64,000 nucleotides of DNA from MFD04716-140 sp963703125. Lineage in GTDB: Bacteria; Bacteroidota; Bacteroidia; Flavobacteriales; Flavobacteriaceae. The first letter of the stretch is position 1, and the number at the start of each line of letters is the position of its first letter. Where the stretch lies: NCBI GenBank assembly GCA_963703125.1, contig OY969790.1, forward strand, positions 930,001 to 994,000, read 5' to 3'. A model generated the notes under the pieces. The model ran no database searches and was not told the DNA's origin. It saw nothing but the letters and a program-made list of their open reading frames with translations. Positions 16,496-25,824 of the stretch are shown piece after piece. The translations under genes and the position numbers were made by a program.

Positions 16496-19048
16496 ATGCA
16501 AACAAAAACTCCCATAAAACCTACAAAATACTATACCCAAGATGAGGCTTTTGAAAGCTCTCTGATCTATTTTAAAGGGGATGATCTCGCTGCACGAGTA
16601 TGGGTAAGCAAATATGCCCTGAAGGATTCCGAAGGCAATTTATATGAACGAACTCCTGATGATATGCACCGACGCATTGCGGGAGAAATTGCAAGAATCG
16701 AGGCCAAATATCCAAATCCCCTTTGTGAAGAGGACATTTTCGATTTGATCAAAAACTTCAAATATATTGTCCCACAAGGCAGTCCCATGGCGGGGATAGG
16801 CAATCCGTTTCAGATCGCCTCCCTTTCCAATTGTTTTGTAATCGGCACCGTTGGAAATTCAGATTCCTATGGCGGAATCTTAAAAATAGACCAGGAACAG
16901 GTGCAATTAATGAAACGCAGGGGCGGTGTGGGACATGACCTTTCACATGTGCGCCCAAAAGGATCTCCTGTAAAAAATTCGGCACTGACTTCAACGGGAT
17001 TGGTTCCTTTTATGGAGCGCTATTCAAATTCCACCCGTGAGGTGGCCCAAGACGGCCGTAGGGGCGCATTGATGTTGTCGGTATCCATCAACCATCCCGA
17101 TGTGGAGGACTTTATTGATGCTAAAATGGAACAGGGCAAAGTTACAGGGGCAAATGTTTCCGTGCGAATCGACGACGATTTTATGAGAGCTGTTGAAAGC
17201 GGTGATACTTATTCTCAAAAATTTCCGGTCCATAGTGCCGACCCAAAATTCTCAAAGGAAATCAAAGCTTCCAAATTATGGGACAAAATAATTCATAACG
17301 CCTGGCAATCAGCTGAGCCCGGAATCTTGTTCTGGGATACCATCATCAAAGAATCAGTGCCCGATTGCTATGCCGATCTTGGGTATAAAACCGTTTCTAC
17401 GAATCCGTGCGGTGAAATTCCTTTATGCCCCTATGACTCATGCCGCTTGCTGGCCATCAATCTTTTGTCTTATGTAGAAGCCCCATTTACACAAGAAGCT
17501 TCCTTTAATTTCGACCTTTTCAAAAAACATGTTGTAGCCGCACAGCGCATTATGGATGACATCATTGACCTGGAACTTGAAAAAGTAGATGCCATACTGA
17601 AAAAAATAGCCGAAGACCCCGAATTGGAAGAGACTAAATTGGTGGAACACAAACTTTGGCAAAACATCAAGAAAAAGGCACGGGAAGGTCGCCGAACGGG
17701 TATTGGCATCACTGCCGAGGGCGATATGTTGGCCGCCCTAGGGTTACGGTACGGAAGTGAAGAAGCGAACAATTTTTCAATTGAAGTCCATAAGACAATC
17801 GCCCTTGAAGCTTACCGAGCCTCGGTACATATGGCACGTGAACGGGGTGCCTTCGAGATTTTTGATGCCCAAAGGGAAAAGGAAAATCCGTTCATTCTCA
17901 GACTTCGGAAGGCCGATGAAAAACTCTATTATGAAATGCTCGAACATGGCCGTAGAAATATAGCCTTGTTGACCATTGCACCCACGGGAACTACCAGTTT
18001 AATGACGCAGACAACTTCGGGCATTGAGCCGGTTTTTCTTCCCGTTTATAAACGCAGAAGAAAAGTAAACCCCAATGATAGGGAAACACGGGTTGATTTT
18101 GTGGATGAAGTAGGCGATTCCTGGGAGGAATATTTAGTGTTCCATCATCAATTCAAGATTTGGATGAAGGTAAATGGATATGATACCGACAAAAATTACA
18201 GTCAGGAAGAAATCAATGAAATAATAAAAAAATCGCCTTATCACAAAGCCACTTCGAACGATGTGGATTGGTTGAGCAAAGTAAGGTTACAAGGTGCGGT
18301 CCAAAAGTGGGTAGACCACTCCATTAGCGTGACCATCAACCTGCCCCATGATGCTTCCGAGGAATTGGTCGGGAAATTGTATTTGGAAGCTTGGAAATCG
18401 GGCTGCAAGGGTGTAACCGTTTACCGTGACGGCTCAAGAACGGGCGTTCTCGTTTCCAACGATGCCACAACGGAAAACAAGGCAGCCATTTCAACCGTAT
18501 TTCCCACGAAACGCCCACAAACACTCGAGGCCGATGTAGTACGTTTTCAGAACAATAAGGAAAAATGGATTGCCTTTATTGGGCGAATCGACAACAGGCC
18601 TTATGAAATCTTTACCGGTCTCGCCGACGACGAGGACGGAATTTTGTTACCCCGATGGGTGGACGAGGGTGTCATTATTAAAAATCGGGACGAAGACGGC
18701 TCTTCGCGTTATGATTTTCAATATAAAAACGTCAGGGGCTATAAAACCACCATTGAGGGGCTATCACATAAATTTAATCCTGAATATTGGAACTATGCGA
18801 AATTGATATCGGGAACACTTCGCCACGGCATGCCCATTGAAAAAGTGGTTGACCTTATCAACAGCCTTCAACTCGATAGTGAACAGATCAATACGTGGAA
18901 AAATGGAGTGGCCCGGGCATTAAAAAGATACGTTGTTGACGGAACGGAAGCCAAGGGTCAAAAATGCAGCAATTGCAAATCAACAAACCTGATCTATCAA
19001 GAAGGTTGTTTGACCTGTAAGGATTGTGGCTCATCCAAGTGTGGGTGA
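16496..19048 (+). CDS. nrdJ: Adenosylcobalamin-dependent (class II) ribonucleoside-diphosphate reductase
   Basis: Makes deoxyribonucleotides using B12 instead of an oxygen-requiring tyrosyl radical, so it works with or without O2. The 850 residues include SLSNCFVIG, RRGGVGHDLSHVRPKGSPV, the active-site region STNPCGEIPLCPYDSCRLLAINL split here as NPCGEIPLCPYDSC near 305, and APTGTTSLMTQTTSGIEP in the barrel. The C-terminus carries the redox/zinc cysteines KCSNCKSTNLIYQEGC and CKDCGSSKCG, as in the large B12-type enzymes. The start at ATG 16496 follows the promoter with the Crp/Fnr-like site, which suggests induction at low oxygen. It converges on the nos operon. Confidence 0.93.
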   Translation: MQTKTPIKPTKYYTQDEAFESSLIYFKGDDLAARVWVSKYALKDSEGNLYERTPDDMHRRIAGEIARIEAKYPNPLCEEDIFDLIKNFKYIVPQGSPMAGIGNPFQIASLSNCFVIGTVGNSDSYGGILKIDQEQVQLMKRRGGVGHDLSHVRPKGSPVKNSALTSTGLVPFMERYSNSTREVAQDGRRGALMLSVSINHPDVEDFIDAKMEQGKVTGANVSVRIDDDFMRAVESGDTYSQKFPVHSADPKFSKEIKASKLWDKIIHNAWQSAEPGILFWDTIIKESVPDCYADLGYKTVSTNPCGEIPLCPYDSCRLLAINLLSYVEAPFTQEASFNFDLFKKHVVAAQRIMDDIIDLELEKVDAILKKIAEDPELEETKLVEHKLWQNIKKKAREGRRTGIGITAEGDMLAALGLRYGSEEANNFSIEVHKTIALEAYRASVHMARERGAFEIFDAQREKENPFILRLRKADEKLYYEMLEHGRRNIALLTIAPTGTTSLMTQTTSGIEPVFLPVYKRRRKVNPNDRETRVDFVDEVGDSWEEYLVFHHQFKIWMKVNGYDTDKNYSQEEINEIIKKSPYHKATSNDVDWLSKVRLQGAVQKWVDHSISVTINLPHDASEELVGKLYLEAWKSGCKGVTVYRDGSRTGVLVSNDATTENKAAISTVFPTKRPQTLEADVVRFQNNKEKWIAFIGRIDNRPYEIFTGLADDEDGILLPRWVDEGVIIKNRDEDGSSRYDFQYKNVRGYKTTIEGLSHKFNPEYWNYAKLISGTLRHGMPIEKVVDLINSLQLDSEQINTWKNGVARALKRYVVDGTEAKGQKCSNCKSTNLIYQEGCLTCKDCGSSKCG

Positions 19049-19149
19049 CGCACTTTATAGGTCCTGAATTTCCAAATTCAAGAAAATCATTTAAGGCTCA
19101 AAACCTTTACCATGGGAAAAGTTTCTTTGTTTTGGATAAGGAAATCCAT

Positions 19150-19932
19150 TTAAAAATCTTTCCTTTTTGATTTGAAGTATAATTTCCAAGTAGGAATCAA
19201 TGTCCATAAAACTAACATTAAAATAGAGATCATCAATCCCATATTCGTGCCAAAAAATTGCTTGAAAACGGCTCCTGTATATCCCAGAAGTGCCGAAATA
19301 TCTAATTTAAGTAGTATAAGCGTACGGGAAAGGTCAATTGGGTTGAACATCGTGGCGATCAAAGAAAACGAATCAAGCGGGTATTCCTCGAAGAGGATAA
19401 GTGATAACAAAAACAATCCGTCATAAATAACGGCCAAGAACAACCATAAAAGAACGGAATATCCAAAACCCATTATTTTATTTTCGTTTGACAGTGCAAT
19501 GTTAAAAGCCAATGCCGTAAAGATAAAAGTCAAGAAAGCACCTGTAAAAAGAAGTAGGGAAAAGTCCCAAATGGCCTCACTCCTAAAAAGTCCGTATAAA
19601 ACAAAAGGGATACCCAGCCCTAGGACCAAGCTCAAGGTCAGGGATCCAGCCACCCCAAGATACTGCCCTAAAAAAATATCGCTTCGTTTTAAGGGTTGGG
19701 CCAATAAAAGTTCTGTGAACTCTTTGGAGTTATAAAAATACATGACCCCAAAAATGGTCCCTATCAATGGTACCAACACAATTATGACGTTCATTAATGT
19801 AATTACTGCCTTTGACAAATCATTGTTCAAGAACAACAGGACAAACCCTAGGATCAGATAGAATATGAAATAGACATAACTCCATCTACTACGGATCAAA
19901 TCATAAAAACTATATTTTAGTATTTTAAACAT
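19150..19932 (-). CDS. nosY: ABC transporter permease of the nos system
   Basis: Inner-membrane permease partner of NosF, needed with NosD for assembly of the copper centres of N2O reductase. About 260 residues with six hydrophobic segments (for example YVYFIFYLILGFVLLFL and VIIVLVPLIGTIFGVMYFY) and the EFTELLLAQPLKRSDIFLGQ loop typical of ABC-2 type NosY proteins. The ATG at 19932 lies inside the end of nosF (8-bp overlap), indicating translational coupling; the longer frame to 19947 is not needed. It is the last gene of the nos cluster. Confidence 0.9.
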   Translation of the reverse strand: MFKILKYSFYDLIRSRWSYVYFIFYLILGFVLLFLNNDLSKAVITLMNVIIVLVPLIGTIFGVMYFYNSKEFTELLLAQPLKRSDIFLGQYLGVAGSLTLSLVLGLGIPFVLYGLFRSEAIWDFSLLLFTGAFLTFIFTALAFNIALSNENKIMGFGYSVLLWLFLAVIYDGLFLLSLILFEEYPLDSFSLIATMFNPIDLSRTLILLKLDISALLGYTGAVFKQFFGTNMGLMISILMLVLWTLIPTWKLYFKSKRKDF

Positions 19933-20632
19933 TTTTTGGAGTTGCAATGGCCGCTATGGCATGTTCAAAATCGGTTTGGTTTGTTCTTTTCCTTAGATCA
20001 TCAAGGCTTCCCCTAAAGTAGACATCGCCCTCTAACAAATACACGATTTCGTCTGCCATCTCTTCTACAAATTGCATTATATGGGTGGTTATCAAGATGG
20101 TCTTTCCCCTAGCCTTTTCAACCTTGATCAGTTCTTTTAGTTTTATCATTGAAGCTGGGTCAAGTCCGGTGGTAGGCTCGTCCAATATGATCAAAGGACA
20201 GTCGAACATAAAGGTCAGCACAATATTCACTTTTTGTTTGGTACCGCCCGACAGGGTGCTTAATTTTTTGTCAAGAAAGGGAAGCAACCCGAACAGTTGT
20301 ATCAACCGCTCCTCATCGCTTGGATTCTGTCGTAAATCCTTTATCATGCGAATTAATTCCTTGACTTTAAGATTGCCGGGGAAATTTGCTATCTGGGGCA
20401 GGTAATTGATTTCCCTTCTGTACTTCCATTTATTTTTGATATCGGTACTCAATACTGAGATTTTTCCCTTATTGGGCACCACCATGCCCAAAATGCTCTT
20501 TATAAGTGTAGTTTTTCCCGATCCATTGGGTCCCAACACTGCAAATATACCGCCACCGTTTATGGTAAGATCAACACCCGAAAGTACTTGATTCTTGCCG
20601 AATCTCTTATGTAGATTTTCAATTTGTATCAT
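19925..20632 (-). CDS. nosF: ABC transporter ATPase of the nos system
   Basis: Cytoplasmic ATPase of the NosFY transporter, thought to supply NosD and NosZ maturation with energy or a sulfur species. The 235 residues include Walker A GPNGSGKTTL (34-43), Q-loop YLPQIANFP, signature LSGGTKQKVNIVL and Walker B PLIILDEPTTGLDPAS, followed by the H-loop TTHIMQF. The start overlaps the nosD stop by 4 bp (ATGA), and the end overlaps nosY, so nosDFY form a tightly coupled unit. Confidence 0.93.
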   Translation of the reverse strand: MIQIENLHKRFGKNQVLSGVDLTINGGGIFAVLGPNGSGKTTLIKSILGMVVPNKGKISVLSTDIKNKWKYRREINYLPQIANFPGNLKVKELIRMIKDLRQNPSDEERLIQLFGLLPFLDKKLSTLSGGTKQKVNIVLTFMFDCPLIILDEPTTGLDPASMIKLKELIKVEKARGKTILITTHIMQFVEEMADEIVYLLEGDVYFRGSLDDLRKRTNQTDFEHAIAAIATPKNV

Positions 20633-21867
20633 TCTCTTCTTTTCATCAATGGATTCGCATCGACCAGGTTATCTGGCGTAAATACAGGGGAAACTTTTTC
20701 TGAAAAATCGATTATATCCATGAAAAGGCTCCGAAGAAGCACTATTGTTTCAGGGGTACGGTTCACGATATATGAAAATAGTTTCACAGGGCGATACGGG
20801 ATGTCCCCAATACCATTTTTGTCCAGATCATAACCGGTATATCCGCTCCAATAATTATTCTCGAATTTATTATCGTTCAAATTGCTATTGTATGAAATAT
20901 CAAAAGAGTTGTACAAGAAATTATTATTGACAAAGGAATTGGTATAACACGCACCACGGACCTTAATGGCCCATCCGTTCTTAATAAATTCGTTGTTTTT
21001 ATATTCGATCCTATTGGATCCTTCGATATTGATACCGATGGTATTCTCCTCAAATGTATTTCCGCTTATTTCAGCATCGTTGATTTCTTTTAAAAGTACT
21101 CCGAAAGAGGCGGTTCCCCAGTTATTCTTAAAAGTATTGTTCACCATTTTTATACGTTTGGAAAACATTACGGCTACCCCTGCCCCATTGCTATCAAAAG
21201 TATTATTGGTATACACATCGTCATTGGAAAACATAAAATGCAACCCGTATCTCAAATTATTGGAACTCTTATTATCGTTAATGGTAATATTATCCGAGAA
21301 TTCAAGGTAAATACCATCCCTAACATGTTGCACTATGTTTTTTTCAACCACTATGTTCTTGGAATACCATAGTTGTATTCCGTTACCGGAATTATACTCA
21401 TCCACGGCATCACCGATAATTTTATTATGGTAAATTTTTCCATTATTGGATTTCTCCAAATAAATACCAAAGAAGAGCTTTTCGAGCACAACATTCTGTA
21501 TCAAAAAATTTTCGCTTTTCACCACCCTGATAGCTGCAAAATCCGATGTGTAACTTGTTCCAACATTAATAATAAAAAGTCCGTCAACGGTTACCCCATC
21601 AGAAATAATTGTTATGATTTCACCCTTATCCTCGCCATCAATAATAGGATAATTTTCCCCCAGTAACACCAAAGGCTTGTCAATGATAATATTGAACTCT
21701 TTGTAGGTCCCTTTTTTTATAAGTAACGTGTCAAAATCAGATGCTAGGGTTACGCCTGCTCTAATAGTCTTGACTTCACACGATCTACAAATAGTGATGG
21801 TTCCCGCTTTAAGGAAAGCCCCCCAAACCATTGTTAGCAACAAAAAAGGTACTTTGGGAAATTTCAT
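20629..21867 (-). CDS. nosD: Periplasmic copper-maturation protein NosD (beta-helix)
   Basis: A 412-residue exported protein that delivers or assembles the CuZ centre of nitrous oxide reductase. It has an N-terminal signal peptide (MKFPKVPFLLLTMVWGAFLKA) whose cleaved part precedes a pair of cysteines (ICRSC), then about 12 parallel beta-helix turns of the CASH/pectate-lyase type rich in N and G, such as NNGKIYHNKIIGDAV and SDNITINDNKSSNNLRYGLH. The ATG shares one base with the cupin stop (TAATG). Confidence 0.92.
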   Translation of the reverse strand: MKFPKVPFLLLTMVWGAFLKAGTITICRSCEVKTIRAGVTLASDFDTLLIKKGTYKEFNIIIDKPLVLLGENYPIIDGEDKGEIITIISDGVTVDGLFIINVGTSYTSDFAAIRVVKSENFLIQNVVLEKLFFGIYLEKSNNGKIYHNKIIGDAVDEYNSGNGIQLWYSKNIVVEKNIVQHVRDGIYLEFSDNITINDNKSSNNLRYGLHFMFSNDDVYTNNTFDSNGAGVAVMFSKRIKMVNNTFKNNWGTASFGVLLKEINDAEISGNTFEENTIGINIEGSNRIEYKNNEFIKNGWAIKVRGACYTNSFVNNNFLYNSFDISYNSNLNDNKFENNYWSGYTGYDLDKNGIGDIPYRPVKLFSYIVNRTPETIVLLRSLFMDIIDFSEKVSPVFTPDNLVDANPLMKRRE

Positions 21868-22160
21868 TATCGAACGATCAGGAATTTAGAGTTTTTATTT
21901 GCGCTTACCCAATGTTTGACCTCTTGTGGAAAATCAAAAAGTTGGTGGGCCGTCAAGTGATAACTCGCCTCATTTATATGTAAATCAATGTCGCCCTCCA
22001 ACACAATCAAATAGGCATCGGTCGGTGAAGTGTGCTCAGGAAAAACAGTACCCTTTTCCAAACTTATGCTCAATATTTCAAGTGCGTTGGACTTTGCTAT
22101 TTTTTGCACTTGCAACTGCTTGAAAGGTTGTTCTTTGATGCCCTTATTTATGGTATACAT
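21867..22160 (-). CDS. Small single-domain cupin protein
   Basis: A 97-residue cytoplasmic protein. The cupin pattern is visible as FPEHTSPTDAYLIVLEGDIDLHI (first motif, split by Thr/Asp) and LFDFPQEVKHWVSANKNSKFLIV (second motif with His), implying a metal-binding beta barrel. Substrate unknown. It sits between an FMN-binding protein gene (14 bp gap) and nosD (1-bp overlap), so it is part of the nos transcript; a role in nitrosative or redox response is only inferred. Confidence 0.75.
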   Translation of the reverse strand: MYTINKGIKEQPFKQLQVQKIAKSNALEILSISLEKGTVFPEHTSPTDAYLIVLEGDIDLHINEASYHLTAHQLFDFPQEVKHWVSANKNSKFLIVR

Positions 22161-22174
22161 GACTTATCCTAATT

Positions 22175-22630
22175 CTACTCGTTCCTGAATTTTCCGGAAA
22201 TATCAGTTATATTGATTTTATATACAATGGGGATTCCACGTTGTGATAACCTGCTCGAAAAATCTTGGATAAATTTAGGGCTGACACCTTCATTCTTCAA
22301 AATAGTTTCTTGAACCCCCTCGGCAAATTTGTGCAAATACTTTTTGGCCGTGCTACCCGTCAATTCCTCAAAATTACCGTGTACAAGCACTGATTTCCAA
22401 TTTTGAATGCTTTCGATCCTATCAACTTGAAATGAAACCCATTTATAGATTCGCATTGAGTCCAGTTTATGTCCTTGTGCAGAATAGCTAAGAATACATC
22501 TATCCTCAGCATCATGAAAATAGGTTATGGGCAAAACATAAGGCGACTTACCCCCGACAAAGGCCAATCTTCCAATATAATTTTTGCCCAAAAGTTCCAG
22601 GCACTCTTCGAGTTTTAAATCTTGTATCAT
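22175..22630 (-). CDS. Pyridoxamine 5'-phosphate oxidase-fold FMN-binding protein
   Basis: A 151-residue protein of the split-barrel flavin family related to nitroimidazole-resistance proteins. Typical features are NYIGRLAFVGGKSPYVLPITYF at the N-terminus (core GRLAFVGGKSPYVLPITY) and ILSYSAQGHKLDSMR for the FMN phosphate, then VSFQVDRIESIQNWKSVLVHG. The substrate is unknown. It lies inside the nos cluster, between nosL and the cupin gene, and may reduce a small nitrogen compound or bind haem; that is inference. Confidence 0.8.
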   Translation of the reverse strand: MIQDLKLEECLELLGKNYIGRLAFVGGKSPYVLPITYFHDAEDRCILSYSAQGHKLDSMRIYKWVSFQVDRIESIQNWKSVLVHGNFEELTGSTAKKYLHKFAEGVQETILKNEGVSPKFIQDFSSRLSQRGIPIVYKINITDISGKFRNE

Positions 22631-22698
22631 TAAATGGGTTTTTGGATCAAGAAAGAAGTTAATGATTTTTCACATCCTATTACCATGTTCGAGGAAAA

Positions 22699-23139
22699 TC
22701 ATTTTTTAAATTTAGCCTGTAACTCTTCCCATGTATAGAGTTGACCTCCGCTTTCCGAGAGCATATTTTCTGCTGCATCTTTAGATCCAAATGCGGACAA
22801 GAACTCTCCCATTGGACTGGGAATTTGCTTACTTATTAAAAAAGTTGCCTTGGTGGCATCGATCATTACCCCAGGGCTTTCATAGTCGTTGACCATGAAC
22901 AAACCTACCTCACCGGTTTCAACCGCTTTAAGATGGTTCATCATACATTCCGGGGCGTCAAAACTATAGTTTCTTCCCTTTTTCGTGACAATTTGTGCCG
23001 CATGCTGTTGATCTACTATGGTCATACTGCAAAAGTGACATGCCTCCGTCCCATATGCAATAGGCTGTGGACTCATTTGGCACGAAACTAAACCCAGGCC
23101 GGCAATCACAATAACCAAAAACGGAAGGTGTACTCTCAT
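22699..23139 (-). CDS. nosL: Copper chaperone lipoprotein NosL
   Basis: An outer- or inner-membrane-anchored copper(I) chaperone for N2O reductase. The start is placed at ATG 23139 (MRVHLPFLVIVIAGLGLVSC), overlapping the preceding stop by 4 bp; this gives a lipobox ending in Cys20. The mature protein has the copper-binding CHFCSMTI motif and the family block RNYSFDAPECMMNHL with further Cys and Met, and ATKATFLISKQIPSPMGE. About 146 residues, normal for the family. Confidence 0.92.
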   Translation of the reverse strand: MRVHLPFLVIVIAGLGLVSCQMSPQPIAYGTEACHFCSMTIVDQQHAAQIVTKKGRNYSFDAPECMMNHLKAVETGEVGLFMVNDYESPGVMIDATKATFLISKQIPSPMGEFLSAFGSKDAAENMLSESGGQLYTWEELQAKFKK

Positions 23140-23738
23140 AAGGCAATCTTTATAGTTTTGTTTTGTTTTCTCCCAATTATATAGGCCCCCAAACCAAGTG
23201 CGATTCCTAATGAAAGGCAATAAGCCCCCAATTGAGGGTATGAATGGGCCCTGAAATTTAAAATATCCTTCGTTCCGAACAGAGGAGGTTGAAATCCCAT
23301 CACTGTACCATCGGCATTCGTAAACTTCATAATAGCTTTTGGATCTAAATCATGACCGTAATCATGTTCCCAGAGATAGAAATCATACATCCCGGCGGCA
23401 CTTACCAATAGCATCATAATGAACCAATACAAGAACCATTTATGGTTGGCCTTGAATCCAATAAAGAGTCCAATGATAGTTGTTATGATTATCCCAGCCG
23501 GAAAAACTTGGAACTCAGGAATGGCATCGGGAATATATTTCATGCCCACATAATGGTTCATGAGATTTATATTCTTGATATCATGCGGATTCGCATCCAC
23601 AAAATCGTTTATATAAATATCCATCCCCAATGGTATTGGGTATTGCGGGGCTTCAAGCGTAATATTCCAAAGAGGGAATACAAAGAGCATTAAAGACAAT
23701 AATGCGCCTACTATCATTACAATTCTTGACTTTATCAT
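23136..23738 (-). CDS. nos-cluster membrane protein of unknown function
   Basis: About 200 residues with four to five hydrophobic segments: near 8-28 (VMIVGALLSLMLFVFPLWNI), around 78-98 (FPAGIIITTIIGLFIGF), 104-123 (FLYWFIMMLLVSAAGMYDFYLW) and near the C-terminus (AYCLSLGIALGLGAYIIG). The non-membrane parts are rich in D, H, N and P. Proteins of this kind are found beside nosL in Bacteroidota nos clusters; the function is not known. ATG 23738 (MIKSRIVM) is preferred to an upstream TTG at 23759. Confidence 0.75.
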   Translation of the reverse strand: MIKSRIVMIVGALLSLMLFVFPLWNITLEAPQYPIPLGMDIYINDFVDANPHDIKNINLMNHYVGMKYIPDAIPEFQVFPAGIIITTIIGLFIGFKANHKWFLYWFIMMLLVSAAGMYDFYLWEHDYGHDLDPKAIMKFTNADGTVMGFQPPLFGTKDILNFRAHSYPQLGAYCLSLGIALGLGAYIIGRKQNKTIKIAL

Positions 23739-23764
23739 GATTTGTGAAATAAGTGTCAATGGTT

Positions 23765-23799
23765 AAAAAGCGGGCAGGTCTTCGACACAACCCGCTTTT
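23765..23799 (-). terminator. Terminator or attenuator between nosZ and the downstream nos genes
   Basis: On the minus strand AAAAGCGGG pairs with CCCGCTTTT across a 17-nt loop and is followed by T residues. It lies 34 bp past the nosZ stop and 27 bp before the next start, so it may make nosZ mRNA more abundant than nosL-nosDFY mRNA. Confidence 0.7.
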
Positions 23800-23832
23800 C
23801 GTTTGAAAGAAAGAATATTCGTTAATGGCAAG

Positions 23833-25791
23833 TTAATCTCCCAATGACCAGGAAAGGTCAATGTTGGAATTTGCCGGGGAAACCCGTATATATCCCTGCA
23901 TTTCTTGATGCAATGCAGAACAGAAATCCGTGCAATAAAAGGGCCAAATGCCCACTTGTTTGGGCTCCCAAACAAAGCTTTCGGTCTGTCCAGGCATAAT
24001 TAAAAGTTCAGAGGTATTGGCCCCGATTACGCTCATACCATGGGGCACATCGTAATCCTGTTCCAAATTGGTAACATGAAAGTACACTTTGTCACCTACT
24101 TTGACACCTTCAATATTATCCGGATTAAAATGGCTTCTGATCATGGTCATGTAAATATGAACCTCATTCCCGTCGCGTTCCACTTTTACATTGGCATCTG
24201 AAGTGGTCGCATATTTATGCTTGTTCTTTGATAGTTCAAAGATTTTTTTGGAGTTCTTGGCCACTATATCTGCGGCAATTCCTGCGGCATAATGGGGCTC
24301 GCCAATTGTCGGAAAGTCCAACAGCAGTTCCATTTTTTCTCCCGAGATATCATACAACTGGGCTGACTGAGTGACCTCGGGGCCCGTTGGCAAATATCTG
24401 TCCTTGGTAATTTTGTTCATAGCCACCACATACTTGCCAAATGGCTTTCTGGAATTTCCGCCAGGAATCATCAAATGCCCTACGGAATAATAACAAGGCT
24501 GTCTGTCTACCACTTCCCAAGTGCCCAATTTCCATTTCACAACTTCCGATGAAATAAAGAAAGTGGTATATGCATTTCCTTGGCCGTCAAACTCGGTGTG
24601 CAAGGGCCCAAGTCCTGGCTGACTGACCGTACCTGCCAAAACATCCTCAAATTTTAAGATCGGAATGCCGTAGGCTTCCCCATCAAACTTTTTACCTTCA
24701 ATAGCGGCCAACATTTTTGTAAATGAATGTACTGTTAAGTCGGCAGATAACTTACCGTTCCCTACAATGTATTCACCTGATGGGTCTACATCGCAACCAT
24801 GAGGGGACTTTGGCGTAGGTAAAAAATACACGGCACCGGGAACATCTATGGGATTTACCACCAAAACCTCTTTTTTCATGGTCGAAGTGGCGGTGTGGGT
24901 TTCCTCATCGTATACGTTGTGCGCATAATTGGTGGGCATTTTTGTACCACCACCATTGTTGACATACTCTTCAATTTTTTTCCAGTTTACCGCGGCGATA
25001 AAATCCTTGTCGTTTTGTGATGCATTTACTTCCAGTAAGGTATTAGCCTCTTCCGTATTATAAGTGGTAAAGAAAAACCATCCGTGAGAAGCACCTCTGC
25101 CCGGATGTGAAAGATCATAATCAAAACCTGGCATGAGCAACTGGAATTTAATATCCATTCTGCCATCTTCGGGGGCAACACTGATAAAGGAAAGCGCGCC
25201 CTTAAAGTTTCCCTTATAGTCTTTTATAGGCATGTCCCTTTGCGGGATCGGCACTGAAAAACGGGTACCCGCAACTACATATTCGGTATTCTCCGTAACA
25301 AAAGAGGAACTGTGGTTACCCGCACTATTGGGCACCTCTATGATTTCCGTGGTCTCAAAAGTCGTCAAGTCAATTTTAGCGATACGAGGCGTATTGTTGC
25401 CGTTGATAAATACCCAACGACCATCCAATTCACCACTGGTCTGTGATATATCTGGGTGATGCGCGTCATCCCAAGGTACAAATCCGTGAGAGGTGTTCAA
25501 CATAGGTTTGGTTTCCTCGTTATATCCGTAGGCCTTTTCGGGATCCTGAGAAAACACCGGAATCACTTTAAAAAGTCGGCCCGATGGCAGGCCATAGACT
25601 GATAACTGCCCACTAAATCCGCCGGAAATAAAGGCATAATATTCATCAAGTTCACCTGGTGCCACATAGACTCTTTCTGCTGCATTTGAAGTCAAAGCTC
25701 CGCTACCGGCCGTCTTACTTTTCGGCTGGCAACCAGTGAATATTGTAGCAATCCCTAGAAGGGCCGTTGCGAGGATGTTTGTTTTTTTCAT
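23833..25791 (-). CDS. nosZ: Nitrous oxide reductase, clade II (Sec-dependent)
   Basis: Periplasmic multicopper enzyme reducing N2O to N2. The 652 residues begin with a Sec-type lipoprotein signal (LGIATIFTGC) rather than the twin-arginine signal of clade I enzymes. The seven-bladed propeller supplies CuZ histidines in segments such as WDDAHHPD, SPHGCDVDP and GLGPLHTEF. The C-terminal cupredoxin domain has the CuA motif CTDFCSALHQEMQGY (Cys620, Cys624, His628, Met631) and the upstream His in DVPHGMSVIG. The upstream cytochrome c and fasciclin genes are in the same direction. Predicted regulation is by the Crp/Fnr-like site at 26983-27002. Confidence 0.97.
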   Translation of the reverse strand: MKKTNILATALLGIATIFTGCQPKSKTAGSGALTSNAAERVYVAPGELDEYYAFISGGFSGQLSVYGLPSGRLFKVIPVFSQDPEKAYGYNEETKPMLNTSHGFVPWDDAHHPDISQTSGELDGRWVFINGNNTPRIAKIDLTTFETTEIIEVPNSAGNHSSSFVTENTEYVVAGTRFSVPIPQRDMPIKDYKGNFKGALSFISVAPEDGRMDIKFQLLMPGFDYDLSHPGRGASHGWFFFTTYNTEEANTLLEVNASQNDKDFIAAVNWKKIEEYVNNGGGTKMPTNYAHNVYDEETHTATSTMKKEVLVVNPIDVPGAVYFLPTPKSPHGCDVDPSGEYIVGNGKLSADLTVHSFTKMLAAIEGKKFDGEAYGIPILKFEDVLAGTVSQPGLGPLHTEFDGQGNAYTTFFISSEVVKWKLGTWEVVDRQPCYYSVGHLMIPGGNSRKPFGKYVVAMNKITKDRYLPTGPEVTQSAQLYDISGEKMELLLDFPTIGEPHYAAGIAADIVAKNSKKIFELSKNKHKYATTSDANVKVERDGNEVHIYMTMIRSHFNPDNIEGVKVGDKVYFHVTNLEQDYDVPHGMSVIGANTSELLIMPGQTESFVWEPKQVGIWPFYCTDFCSALHQEMQGYIRVSPANSNIDLSWSLGD

Positions 25792-25824
25792 TTTTTTTTG
25801 GATTTTATCGTGTTATGGTCATTA

